Origin: Desmonostoc muscorum LEGE 12446
GTDB lineage: Bacteria; Cyanobacteriota; Cyanobacteriia; Cyanobacteriales; Nostocaceae
Assembly: GCF_015207005.2 (NCBI RefSeq)
Contig: NZ_JADEXS020000001.1
Location: forward strand, 1-64,000
DNA: 64,000 bases
Reading direction: 5' to 3'
In this document: positions 47,327-56,088 of the stretch, in pieces
Layout of the letters: each line of letters starts with the position of its first letter
How positions within the stretch are numbered: the first letter of the stretch is position 1
Position numbers and translations under genes: made by a program
Notes under the pieces: model-generated
Database searches by the model: none
What the model was told of the DNA's origin: nothing
What the model saw: the letters and a program-made list of their open reading frames with translations, nothing else

Positions 47327-50300
47327 CTATTGGGCTGTAAAGACAACCCGAAAACCATTACTGATGTACTGGATGTCGCGGACGAAGTTGCGGCGATACG
47401 CCGAACGGCAGCTACTAGGACGGCTGACCCAGGAACCGCCCCGCAGTACAGCATCTCCTTGTTTTTCAGAAAGATTATTATTAAACCAAGCACTGCCATC
47501 CGTAGGCGCTCCTTCATAGTTATGGTGCCAGTCATCAAGACACCATTCCTGTATATTCCCGTGCATATCGTATAACCCAAAAGCATTAGCTAGTCCAAAA
47601 CCGCCTACTTCTGTTGTTTCTTCTCGATAAATTCCTTTTGGACCTCGACCATAAGAACCTGATTTATATTCTTCGTCATCTGTACCTCTGTAGTTGGCGA
47701 AATCAGTTGTAATCGTCTCACCAAAATGAAACGGGGTAGTAGTTCCGGCTCTACAGGCATATTCCCATTCTGCTTCACTGGGTAGGCGGTATTGTCTTTT
47801 TGTATGGCGAGCAAGGCGGGAGCAAAATTCAACGGCATCGTACCAAGACACGCTCTCTACAGGTCTTTGATCCTCTTTGGATTTCGAGGGGTTAACATCT
47901 AGCTTTTTGTTCACCTGTGGTAATGCTACTACGGCTTTCCACTGTGCTTGAGTGACTGGATACTTACCTATGCAAAATTGTTTAATGTTTACTAAATGCT
48001 GAGGACTTTCTGATTTCACGCGCTCTAGTTCATCCTCTGGTGAACCCATCATAAAACTACCCTCAGGAATCAGCACCATCTCTAAAGTAATTCCATTGCC
48101 CAAGTCTTCTACATAGTATTGGGCTGTCTTCTGTGTCCGGTTTACAACTAACTCAAATTGATTGGCTGGATTTTGTTCTGGGGATACAGGCTTTGGTTCT
48201 ACGGCTACAGTCGGTTTTTGCTGACCAATAATTCGTTCTTCTATTGAAGCTACATCTTCATCTCTCAGCCCTAAACTTCGCTGAAAGTTTCTCAAACCAT
48301 TGAGTGTAGTTTCGCTTAGTGTTGCTTCACCGGCAATTACCTCAAGGAGCGTTTGTTTATATTCTTCTAATTTGCGCTGGTACTCCCGATAAGATTGTTG
48401 AACTTCGGCTTCGATCGCATCAGCAACCTCTGGGGTAAGTTGTAATTCGAGACGTAGCAAATTTAGCATAATACGGACGGGTCTAGAAAAATTGCCCTGA
48501 TTGATGCGATTTTCTACTTCCTTGCGATACTTCAGCTTTGGGTCATCTTTAGCCGACTTTGCCAGCAAAATCTTATGACCTTCTTCAACAGGGTAGAATT
48601 TGGGAGTCATTGCTGGTGCAGCTTCTAGCACCTTGGTACTGGCATATTCATGCAGTTCATCAATGGAAATCCAGCCATCGCTATCTTTATCGGCTGCGCC
48701 TGTTTCAATACCTTCAACTAAATAGCGGGTGTAAATGGAGAGTTCTGAGCCTTCTTGCTCAAAGGAATATTGGGTAGAACTGGAAGAAGTGAGGATTGCC
48801 CTACCTTTACCACCTAGTTGCTCTTGCACATTTACAGTAGGGTCACTCTTGACTGTTATACCTTGGGTAATTGCCCCACTAAAGCAACAGTCTAGAATTA
48901 AAACTTGTCTTTGCGATCGGCTATCGTTGATATAATCGTGCAAAAAACTAGCTGCAACTGCTGAAGGCTTTACCAGCTTGCCGTTTTGTATTTTAGTGGC
49001 AGGAGTTGATAGGTATAGTTGCCCTGTATCATCTTTAATTCCATGCCCAGAAAAGTAAAATAGCAGTAAGTCATCTTTGTGACGATTGCTGAACAGGTTG
49101 TAAATAGCCTCTTCTATTTCCTGTTTTTGGGGATTTTTCAGCACTGTGACATCTCCCTCAGCAAAACCACCCAGAAGTGGGTCTACCAAAACTCGCCGCA
49201 TCGCCTCAACATTCTTCACAGCATTGGGTTGTGGTGCTAGTCCTGGCTGATATTCACTAACACCAATCAGCAGCGCCAATTTACCCTTTGATCTAATATC
49301 TATAGGTTGCAGATTGATGTTTGCGACTTCAAATTCAAATACCTGGAATGGAGGAAAATTTAGTGTTTCTTCAAATCTACCACGAAAATCAATTATGCCT
49401 TCGTTTGGATAGTTTAACCATCCCTCAAATAATTTGCCTGTCTGATTATCTTCCCAAAAATAACTATTTTCACTATTTACTTGAAAACTGATACTAGCAG
49501 CAGTTTGATTATCATCAAAACTCCAAGATAGTATTTTGTCTTGTATTGTTAAATTCTGAATTACCGCTAAACCAAAGCGAGAACGTAACTGCACTTCACC
49601 TTGTGGGTAAATGATTAAATGTTCTGTTCCTTCATGCCAAGTACCAGTTTCTCCACCCCATTTAACTGCACAAATGTATTCGCCAGCAAATAATTGGAAA
49701 ATCGGTTGATTATTATCTAGTAGCTTTGGCAACTTATTTGTTTCAATTTCTTCTGCAAAATCGGCATATTTCCCACCGAGATTGCGTAAAACTTCTGCTG
49801 CAACATGGGCAAAAGGTAATAAATTTTCTTGTTTTTCTTGACTTAAATCTGGCAGATTTAAAAGCAGTGCAGTGAAGCTTTTAATGGATAATCCCATTTT
49901 TTCAGCGATATATTCAGATACCACATCTAAAACCTTCTCGGTTTCCGCTAAACGCATTGCTTGGTTGAGCAATTTTCGTACTTCTGGTACAAAATCATAT
50001 TCATAAACTTCTCTATTTTTTACCTCTTCTTTATGCAGAGAAACGGAAGAAGAAATATTTTTCTTTCTTTCAATCATGCCACTTAAAAACACTTCTGCCA
50101 CATTTACTGGTGTAGATTTAGGTAGCATAGTCTTTTGAATTAAATGCACCACAGGTAAACTAACAGGAACAGCTGCCATTAATCCAGCTAATCTTTGTGC
50201 TGTGGGTGAGGCGGTGGCTAAAAAACGATCTACTATTGCTTCAGGTGATACTTCTGAAGATTGAGATATTACTTTTTCGTTTACTTGTTCTTGAACAAAA

Positions 50301-51373
50301 TCGAGGTCTAAAACAATGGCTGGTGTTTGGATTCTACCATGACCTGCAACCACTTTAGCCCATTCTTTGAGAGATTCAGGCTCTAGGGTAATAATAGGTA
50401 AATTTAAGGCTTGCTCTATATCTAAATCTTCTCTGCAAATTAATTTAGAGTTAGGTACACCAGGATTAAAAGAACTCAATTTCACTTTATAGCCTAAACC
50501 TAACTCACTACTTAACCACAGTCTTTCTGGGAAAAGCTGCATAATTGCAGTTGGAGATTGATTTGACCATTTTTGTAACCATTGATAGATGGTTTTTTGT
50601 TGCCAAATAGTAGATACACAATCACTGACTAGTAAAATTAAGCCTCGTTCATTACTATGATATAACTCTCGATAATTATATTGACAATGAATTTTTGATT
50701 TTCCTTTTTTTCTGCTGACTAATTGTAAATTTTCTTGATAATCACTTGATAAATTCCAAGTTCTGACAGTATGAAATATCCCATAATTTTCTAATATTTG
50801 GGTTAATTCATTAATGGTTTCTTGCCAAATAAATGAAGAACGGTTTTCTTCTACCACTAACTCAAGATTTAACCAGCGTTCAGGTTGAGGTTTAGTGATA
50901 GGCATCCAAATGTCCTGTTCTACAATCAAAGCATCTACAATATGGTTAACAGTGGCTTCAACATCCAAAATTCTTCTAGAGTATGAGGGAACTTTACGCA
51001 TCAAAGGACGCAAAGCTCTACTGATTTGTAGTTTGTTTGATAAAGCAGGTGCAGCAGGAACTTGAAATGGTAAACCCTCTATATTTTCTTCATTTTGAAA
51101 CTCTTTAGACAACGAATCTGGAGGTGGTGTATAAATATCAATAGGCGGCTCAACGGGTTCAGCAGGCTGAATTTTTGTATCTTCAGTAATGGGTTCTTTT
51201 GGAGGTTGAGGTAGTTTTTCTCTGATTTGAGTGTTTTCTACCCCCATTTGCAAAGCTAACCAAAGAGTATCTGCTATATCCTCATCACTTAGTTCTAAAC
51301 TTTTCCTTAAACCACTATGTTCTAAGATATTAACAAGACGTTTCACTGCGTCATAGGAAGAACTTTTACTCAT
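47327..51373 (-). CDS. vWA-like, caspase and FGE-sulfatase domain effector
   Basis: 1348 residues from the ATG at 51373, whose ATGAGTAA overlaps the MoxR stop by 8 bp. N-terminal part (about 1-600) contains a degenerate vWA-like domain (WLNLELVVEENRSSFIW, later GLILLVSDC) similar to the SAV_2336-type region; the MIDAS Asp-x-Ser-x-Ser is not intact. From about 700 a caspase-like (C14) domain: His in FYFSGHG (about 776) and Cys in ILDCCFSG (about 829), both catalytic. DKDSDGWISIDE (about 898) looks like an EF-hand-type Ca2+ loop. From about 1095 an FGE-sulfatase/C-type-lectin domain (MVLIPEGSFMMGSP ... RGGSW ... CRSAYRR ... NGFRV). The last about 30 residues look like a diversity-generating-retroelement variable region. 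Likely a self/non-self or infection-triggered death effector. Confidence 0.85.
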   Translation of the reverse strand: MSKSSSYDAVKRLVNILEHSGLRKSLELSDEDIADTLWLALQMGVENTQIREKLPQPPKEPITEDTKIQPAEPVEPPIDIYTPPPDSLSKEFQNEENIEGLPFQVPAAPALSNKLQISRALRPLMRKVPSYSRRILDVEATVNHIVDALIVEQDIWMPITKPQPERWLNLELVVEENRSSFIWQETINELTQILENYGIFHTVRTWNLSSDYQENLQLVSRKKGKSKIHCQYNYRELYHSNERGLILLVSDCVSTIWQQKTIYQWLQKWSNQSPTAIMQLFPERLWLSSELGLGYKVKLSSFNPGVPNSKLICREDLDIEQALNLPIITLEPESLKEWAKVVAGHGRIQTPAIVLDLDFVQEQVNEKVISQSSEVSPEAIVDRFLATASPTAQRLAGLMAAVPVSLPVVHLIQKTMLPKSTPVNVAEVFLSGMIERKKNISSSVSLHKEEVKNREVYEYDFVPEVRKLLNQAMRLAETEKVLDVVSEYIAEKMGLSIKSFTALLLNLPDLSQEKQENLLPFAHVAAEVLRNLGGKYADFAEEIETNKLPKLLDNNQPIFQLFAGEYICAVKWGGETGTWHEGTEHLIIYPQGEVQLRSRFGLAVIQNLTIQDKILSWSFDDNQTAASISFQVNSENSYFWEDNQTGKLFEGWLNYPNEGIIDFRGRFEETLNFPPFQVFEFEVANINLQPIDIRSKGKLALLIGVSEYQPGLAPQPNAVKNVEAMRRVLVDPLLGGFAEGDVTVLKNPQKQEIEEAIYNLFSNRHKDDLLLFYFSGHGIKDDTGQLYLSTPATKIQNGKLVKPSAVAASFLHDYINDSRSQRQVLILDCCFSGAITQGITVKSDPTVNVQEQLGGKGRAILTSSSSTQYSFEQEGSELSIYTRYLVEGIETGAADKDSDGWISIDELHEYASTKVLEAAPAMTPKFYPVEEGHKILLAKSAKDDPKLKYRKEVENRINQGNFSRPVRIMLNLLRLELQLTPEVADAIEAEVQQSYREYQRKLEEYKQTLLEVIAGEATLSETTLNGLRNFQRSLGLRDEDVASIEERIIGQQKPTVAVEPKPVSPEQNPANQFELVVNRTQKTAQYYVEDLGNGITLEMVLIPEGSFMMGSPEDELERVKSESPQHLVNIKQFCIGKYPVTQAQWKAVVALPQVNKKLDVNPSKSKEDQRPVESVSWYDAVEFCSRLARHTKRQYRLPSEAEWEYACRAGTTTPFHFGETITTDFANYRGTDDEEYKSGSYGRGPKGIYREETTEVGGFGLANAFGLYDMHGNIQEWCLDDWHHNYEGAPTDGSAWFNNNLSEKQGDAVLRGGSWVSRPSSCRSAYRRNFVRDIQYISNGFRVVFTAQ
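47345..47440 (-). other. candidate diversity-generating-retroelement variable region
   Basis: Between RGGSW and NGFRVV at the C-terminus, variable-looking codons are GTC AGC CGT, AGT AGC, CGC AAC TTC GTC, ATC, TAC ATC AGT. All end in C or T, as expected if they derive from AAC/AAT codons of a template repeat by adenine mutagenesis. The intervening codons spell the constant CRSAYR and RD frame of known FGE-type variable proteins. No reverse transcriptase or template repeat is in the window. Confidence 0.6.
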
Positions 51374-51534
51374 CTTCTTCAACCTGACCTAAATCTTGCA
51401 GCAGTTGTTTAATCAGTCCATCTTTAGTTTCAATGCGTCCTTTTGTCACCATAAATAGAGCATTGAGAAGTTGATCGTTGGCTAGGGTTTTTGTATCTCT
51501 TTCTTTAAGAAAATTATCGACTAATGTATCAAGA

Positions 51535-53293
51535 TTGGACTTTGGACAAAAAGAAGTTTATTCGCGAGTGTGACTCGCGAATAAATGAATGATTAATCTT
51601 GTTTATAGTGACGAGCAGAAAAAAGCATAGCCATCAGACCCCCAACAAATAGTAATATCAACTACAAAGTATCTTTGGGTAAATACTGATGGCTATGCCA
51701 AAATTTAATAACAATCAATTAATAGCGCAATTTCAAGATTTTAGACAAAAAATTTACAACTGTTTTTCTTCATGTAGCGACGCCTGTATGGATTTGTTGG
51801 ATGCGCTTGCGGGTAATACGGGAGCCAATTCAATTGCGGAGTTATCTTTAAGTCCTTTGTTTCCCAGAAGCTATAATTCTATTTATAAAGCAATTCAAAA
51901 ATCATTTAATACAAATATTCAGGAGAAGAACAATGAAGAAGAAGAACAAGAAGAACAAGAAAAACCCAATAACTTAATTAGGGTGGTATCTGAGTTAATT
52001 AAGCAACCACAACAACGCCCTTTTTACTTATTCGCTCTTGATACAACACCGCATCCGCGTCCTTACGCGAGGACTTTAGCTGAACGTGGGTATATTTACC
52101 AGCCAAATACTATCAAGGGTAACAAACCGATTAATATTGGTCATTCTTATTCGATACTTTCTATCTTACCAGAGAAAGAAACTGGGAATGCCGCCCCTTG
52201 GTCAATACCAATATCAGGAGAAAGGGTATCACTTGATAAAACTGGTGTTGATGTGGGTAGTGAACAAATTTCCTCAGTAATGTCTGATTCATCACTGCCC
52301 TGGCAGGAAAAATTGTGCGTCTTAGTAGCAGATAGCGCCTATAGTCAGCGTTCATTTCTGTTTGACCAATCCAAACACAAAAATGTGGTAGTGATAGCCA
52401 GAGTTCGTAGTAATCGAATTTTCTACCAATCTCCACCCGTTGATGAGTCAAAGAAAAAACGTGGTTGTCCAAAAAAATACGGTGAACGGTTTAATTTAGC
52501 TGATGTTGAAACTTGGCACTCTCCCGACGAGACAACACAAATTCAGCAGACAACCTGTAAGGGTCGTCTTTTAAACATCACCATACTCGCTTGGCATCAA
52601 ATGTTGATGAGGGGAACCAAGCACCAAAAAATGTATTGTCATCCTTTTACTCTGCTCAGAATTCATGTGACTGATGATACTAATCAATCTCTCTGGAAAC
52701 CAATGTGGTTAATTGTCATAGGTGAGCAACGTGGAGAAATCTCACCTACGGTTGCAAACCATTGCTATAGACAAAGGTTTGATATTGAACACATGCTGCG
52801 ATTTAGCAAGCAGCGTTTGTTGATGACGCAGTTTCAAACTCCAGATGTTTTGCATGAGGAAAATTGGATACATTTAGTAATCCTAGCTTACGTACAGTTG
52901 TGGGCGGCAAGGGAGTTAGCAACACACTTACCCAGGCCATGGGAGCGTTATTTAGAACAAAACAATGATAAAATTGCCACTCCAAGTGTAGTGCAACGCG
53001 ATTTTCAGAGAATTATTTCAGAGATTGGTACACCCGCTCGTTCTCCCAAAACCAGAGGAAATTCCATCGGTCGAGTTCAAGGTCAAGTTCAAACACAACG
53101 AACTAAGCATCCTGTTGTCAAGAAGAAGTCAAAATCAACACTCGCTAAAGTCAAAGCCGCATAAATTTTCTTAGGCTTTAGGCGTTTAACTCAGTCTGAC
53201 TCAGTTTGTAAAATAACTGGGGTAATTTCTGATGACTAGTTTTTTGTTCGCGAGTGTGACTCGCGAACAAACTTCTTTTTGTCCAAAGTCCAA
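51535..53293 (+). mobile_element. 1759-bp insertion sequence with hairpin-bearing ends
   Basis: Perfect 25-bp terminal inverted repeats (starting TTGGACTTTGGACAAAAAG) and 7-bp target duplications ATCAAGA at 51528-51534 and 53294-53300. Directly inside each repeat is a 13-bp-arm hairpin with a 3-base loop (51557-51585 and 53243-53271). The arms differ by a compensatory A-T to G-C change. One transposase gene. Possibly recently active. Confidence 0.92.
51689..53164 (+). CDS. DDE transposase
   Basis: 491 residues, full length. DDE-type residues: Asp in FALDTTPHPR, Asp in LVADSAYSQ, Glu in RFDIEHMLRFSKQ. N-terminal part is variable and rich in Glu. I recognise it as a cyanobacterial DDE (IS4/IS701-like clan) transposase but not the exact family. 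A 13-bp inverted repeat (51625-51637 with 51686-51698) contains the start codon, so transcripts entering from outside would fold over the start, a known way to limit transposase expression. Confidence 0.88.
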   Translation: MAMPKFNNNQLIAQFQDFRQKIYNCFSSCSDACMDLLDALAGNTGANSIAELSLSPLFPRSYNSIYKAIQKSFNTNIQEKNNEEEEQEEQEKPNNLIRVVSELIKQPQQRPFYLFALDTTPHPRPYARTLAERGYIYQPNTIKGNKPINIGHSYSILSILPEKETGNAAPWSIPISGERVSLDKTGVDVGSEQISSVMSDSSLPWQEKLCVLVADSAYSQRSFLFDQSKHKNVVVIARVRSNRIFYQSPPVDESKKKRGCPKKYGERFNLADVETWHSPDETTQIQQTTCKGRLLNITILAWHQMLMRGTKHQKMYCHPFTLLRIHVTDDTNQSLWKPMWLIVIGEQRGEISPTVANHCYRQRFDIEHMLRFSKQRLLMTQFQTPDVLHEENWIHLVILAYVQLWAARELATHLPRPWERYLEQNNDKIATPSVVQRDFQRIISEIGTPARSPKTRGNSIGRVQGQVQTQRTKHPVVKKKSKSTLAKVKAA

Positions 53294-54170
53294 ATCAAGA
53301 GCCTCATTTGTTAATTTTGTGGAATTGTCAGGATCTGCTATTTCTTTACCTAAATGAGCCGCAATTATTTTCACTAAATGTTCTTTATCTGGCTCTTTCA
53401 TAGTTAGCCGTAAACATCGTCTCAAAAATGGTGGAGGGAAATCTCGCTCTCCATTACTGGTTAAGATGACTAGGGGAAAAGTAGTACAAATTACTCTTCC
53501 TTCTATAATTTCATGACTAATATCTGCGGTGTATGCAGTACGCACATTCACACTGGGAATTTCTTTTTTGAGTCTAACTAACTCCTCAATTTCAAACCGT
53601 CCTTCTTCAAAAATATTTAAAAGATCGTTAGGTAAATCAATATCACTTTTATCAATTTCATCTATGAGGAGAATCCGGGGTTTTGGTGATGGGAGTAAAG
53701 CTGTCCCTAGAGGTCCCAAGGTGATATAGTCTTCAATGCTGCTGGCTTGTTGTTTCTTTTCTTCTTTGGGAGATAATGTTGAGGAATTTGGCTGCTGTTT
53801 AACTTCTTGTAACCGAGCGATCGCATCATAGTTATATAATCCATCTTTAAGAATAGTCCGAGATGTGATCGGCCAATATAAAACCTCTCCTAACATCAAT
53901 TCTCTAGCTACTGCATAAGCTAAAGATGATTTACCTGTTCCTGGTTTACCTGTAATCAATAAAGGTCGTCGCAGATATAAAGCTGCATTGACCATTTTTA
54001 TTTCTTCTTCACGAGGTTGAAAAGTTTCACCTCTTACTTGGCTGCGACTTTTATTTGGGTCAATTTCTTTACCAAAAGGTCGCCATTTGGGAGATTCGGG
54101 TAATTCCCAATCATCGTGAGGTTCACTATTTCCTGTAAAAATTTGCCATTCATTCATAAAATTAATCAAT

Positions 54171-55628
54171 TTAGAGTTTGTTTTCGGTTAATAGCTGTTC
54201 GGGTGGTAGTAAATTGGGGTCATCCCACAATAAACATAAATGGTTAATATTTTTTTTGCCTTGTGCTTTTTTGCTTTTAAATTGGGACGGTAATTCTTTT
54301 AAAGAGATATCAATATCTTCATTTTTTAAAATCCTATTGAATTCTTCTTCAATATCAGGAATCTGTTTACGAGTCCATAATGCTAGAGGAAGAGCAGATT
54401 TGAAAATAATTTTTCCCAAGACTTCTCCTTTTTCAAAGATACTTGTGATTTTTACAGCGATGACATGTTCCTGTTTGACTTGATCGAATAAAGTTTTTTG
54501 ATTATCACTAGATCCTAAAACAAAAACACTATTAGCATATTGTTCTAATTTATCGTTAAATGTATTTGCTTTTTCCCGCCATTTAAAAACAGGTGGGCTT
54601 TTACCTCTTAATCTATCTGAACAACGAATTACGACTTCATAATCTTCACAAATTCCTGTAGAAAAATCCTCTTCACCTTCTTCATATTCTTCGGTTTTCC
54701 AACAATCAAAATCATGATTGATTAATTCTGATGGTAATAAAATATGAATTTGTTTTATGGATTTATTAGCTTTAATTAAACTTTGTTGGATTAAATTTAT
54801 TGTAATTTTAGGTAAATCACTTAAATTTTTATCTGTAGGAATTTCTAATTTGTTTTGAATTTTAAGTTGTTCACAATCAGAGAAAGATTCTCGATGATAT
54901 TGAACTAAATTTTTTATTAGCCATGCTTCAACAACATAATTATCGCCAGATTGACTAATTGCTATCATTAGACAGGGATGACATTGCTGCTCTCGTTGTC
55001 GTTGCTCTTTTTGTACCTGTTGAATTAATTCATCAAAGTCTATAATGTTTTCTTTTCCCCATTTTTTTAAATCATTAGATAAAGATGTTTCTGTCTTGAT
55101 CAAAGATAAATAGCCGACAAATTTCTCTAGATAACTATAATTACCTTGTATCGGCATATCTAATTCGTTAATTATTTCTTCGACCTTTTGAGGTTTGGTT
55201 TTATTAAGCTTACGTACTTGATATAAAGATGATTCATAAGCAGTAAAAATTACAGTTTTTTCTAGTTCAAAGTATCTTTGTAATACATTAATAAGTTTGT
55301 CTAGCTTTTCATTATTTTGATATTGTTGTTCAATAAGTTTGTCTAGCTTTTCATTATTTTGATATTGTTGTTCAAGCTCTTTTAATTTACGATTATCTGG
55401 TCTGTCTTGATAACAAACTTGAAAAAGTTTTTCTAACTTTCCATTAGGAATAGCCCATCCAGTTACTAACTTAAAAACAAGATCGTGCAGATTTTCACCA
55501 CCTGCGATCGCCTCCAGATTTTCCCCTAATTCAAAGTTAACCAACATTGCCAAATCAGTTTTATCAGGATAAGCGTGAATAATGGCATCTATTAAATATT
55601 TTTTCTTATTCTCTAACCACGATTCCAT
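54171..55628 (-). CDS. EAD1-VMAP protein of the vWA-MoxR system
   Basis: 485 residues. Residues 5-90 are an effector-associated domain (EAD1-type): AIIHAYPDKTDLAMLVNFELGENLEAIAGGENLHDLVFKLV, closely matched by the EAD1 of the trypsin-like protein downstream in the operon order. Then a coiled-coil-like linker with a perfect 14-residue tandem duplication (QQYQNNEKLDKLI-type), then a C-terminal domain of the VMAP-C type ending in NHLCLLWDDPNLLPP. VMAP proteins link vWA/MoxR systems to effectors through EAD pairs. Distances to neighbours are 13-20 bp, so an operon is certain. Confidence 0.7.
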   Translation of the reverse strand: MESWLENKKKYLIDAIIHAYPDKTDLAMLVNFELGENLEAIAGGENLHDLVFKLVTGWAIPNGKLEKLFQVCYQDRPDNRKLKELEQQYQNNEKLDKLIEQQYQNNEKLDKLINVLQRYFELEKTVIFTAYESSLYQVRKLNKTKPQKVEEIINELDMPIQGNYSYLEKFVGYLSLIKTETSLSNDLKKWGKENIIDFDELIQQVQKEQRQREQQCHPCLMIAISQSGDNYVVEAWLIKNLVQYHRESFSDCEQLKIQNKLEIPTDKNLSDLPKITINLIQQSLIKANKSIKQIHILLPSELINHDFDCWKTEEYEEGEEDFSTGICEDYEVVIRCSDRLRGKSPPVFKWREKANTFNDKLEQYANSVFVLGSSDNQKTLFDQVKQEHVIAVKITSIFEKGEVLGKIIFKSALPLALWTRKQIPDIEEEFNRILKNEDIDISLKELPSQFKSKKAQGKKNINHLCLLWDDPNLLPPEQLLTENKL

Positions 55629-55648
55629 AGCAACTATACTTGTCTTAA

Positions 55649-56071
55649 TTAATTTTTAGCTTTACTTTCAATGGGGTTAATTAAAGGAATAATTAAGCTA
55701 CATATAATCAATAAACTTGAACCATAAACAGGGCTATAAAAACTTAATGAACTAAAAGGTTCTCCTAGCGCAAATACCCAAACAATAAATGCTATAGTAG
55801 AGATAATAGTTTGTTTAACTGCTGGTGGCTTTTTTGGTTCAGATGTTTGCTGGAGAATATAAGCAGCAGTAATTACTGTAAAAATAACCAATAAAATCCA
55901 CAATATAATATTTGTAGGAACACCAGTGGCACTTTTAATTAATCCCGTAATTGCAATCCATCCGCCGACAATTTCTGTAGGAATATATTTAAGCAGTTTG
56001 GAAAAATAATCATCAATTTTTCCTGTATCTGATTGCGCTTCCAATTGGTCATTAACTATTCTACGTCCCAT
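55649..56071 (-). CDS. small membrane protein in the conflict operon
   Basis: 140 residues from the ATG at 56071 with AAGGAG six bases upstream; the ORF to 56200 has no such signal. Three to four hydrophobic helices: about 35-50, 56-78, 88-105, 112-132. No recognised family. Gaps to neighbours are 17 and 20 bp. Likely a membrane component of the EAD/VMAP operon, for example a pore-forming or anchoring part, which is inference. Confidence 0.7.
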   Translation of the reverse strand: MGRRIVNDQLEAQSDTGKIDDYFSKLLKYIPTEIVGGWIAITGLIKSATGVPTNIILWILLVIFTVITAAYILQQTSEPKKPPAVKQTIISTIAFIVWVFALGEPFSSLSFYSPVYGSSLLIICSLIIPLINPIESKAKN

Positions 56072-56088
56072 GTTTAACTCCTTAATAT

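Larger units (their letters stand above)
51366..54157 (-). pseudogene. MoxR-family AAA+ ATPase gene, split by an insertion sequence
   Basis: Start ATG 54157 (MNEWQIFTGNSEP), 13 bp after the VMAP stop. Walker A GKPGTGKSS and Walker B RILLIDEIDKSD are intact; FLRRCLRL is the sensor/arginine region. The 5' part runs to the IS at 53294 and the 3' part resumes at 51527. Removing the IS and one copy of the ATCAAGA duplication rejoins EALD to TLVDNFLKERD...DLGQVEEDE and restores 341 residues, with no other defect. The last 54 residues, the lid region, are lost in the interrupted form, replaced by a short IS-encoded tail. MoxR acts with vWA proteins as a chaperone-like remodelling ATPase. Confidence 0.88.

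Noticed and set aside
47330..47575. ORF on the plus strand over the effector C-terminus
   Set aside because: Shadow of the minus-strand coding sequence with no independent support.
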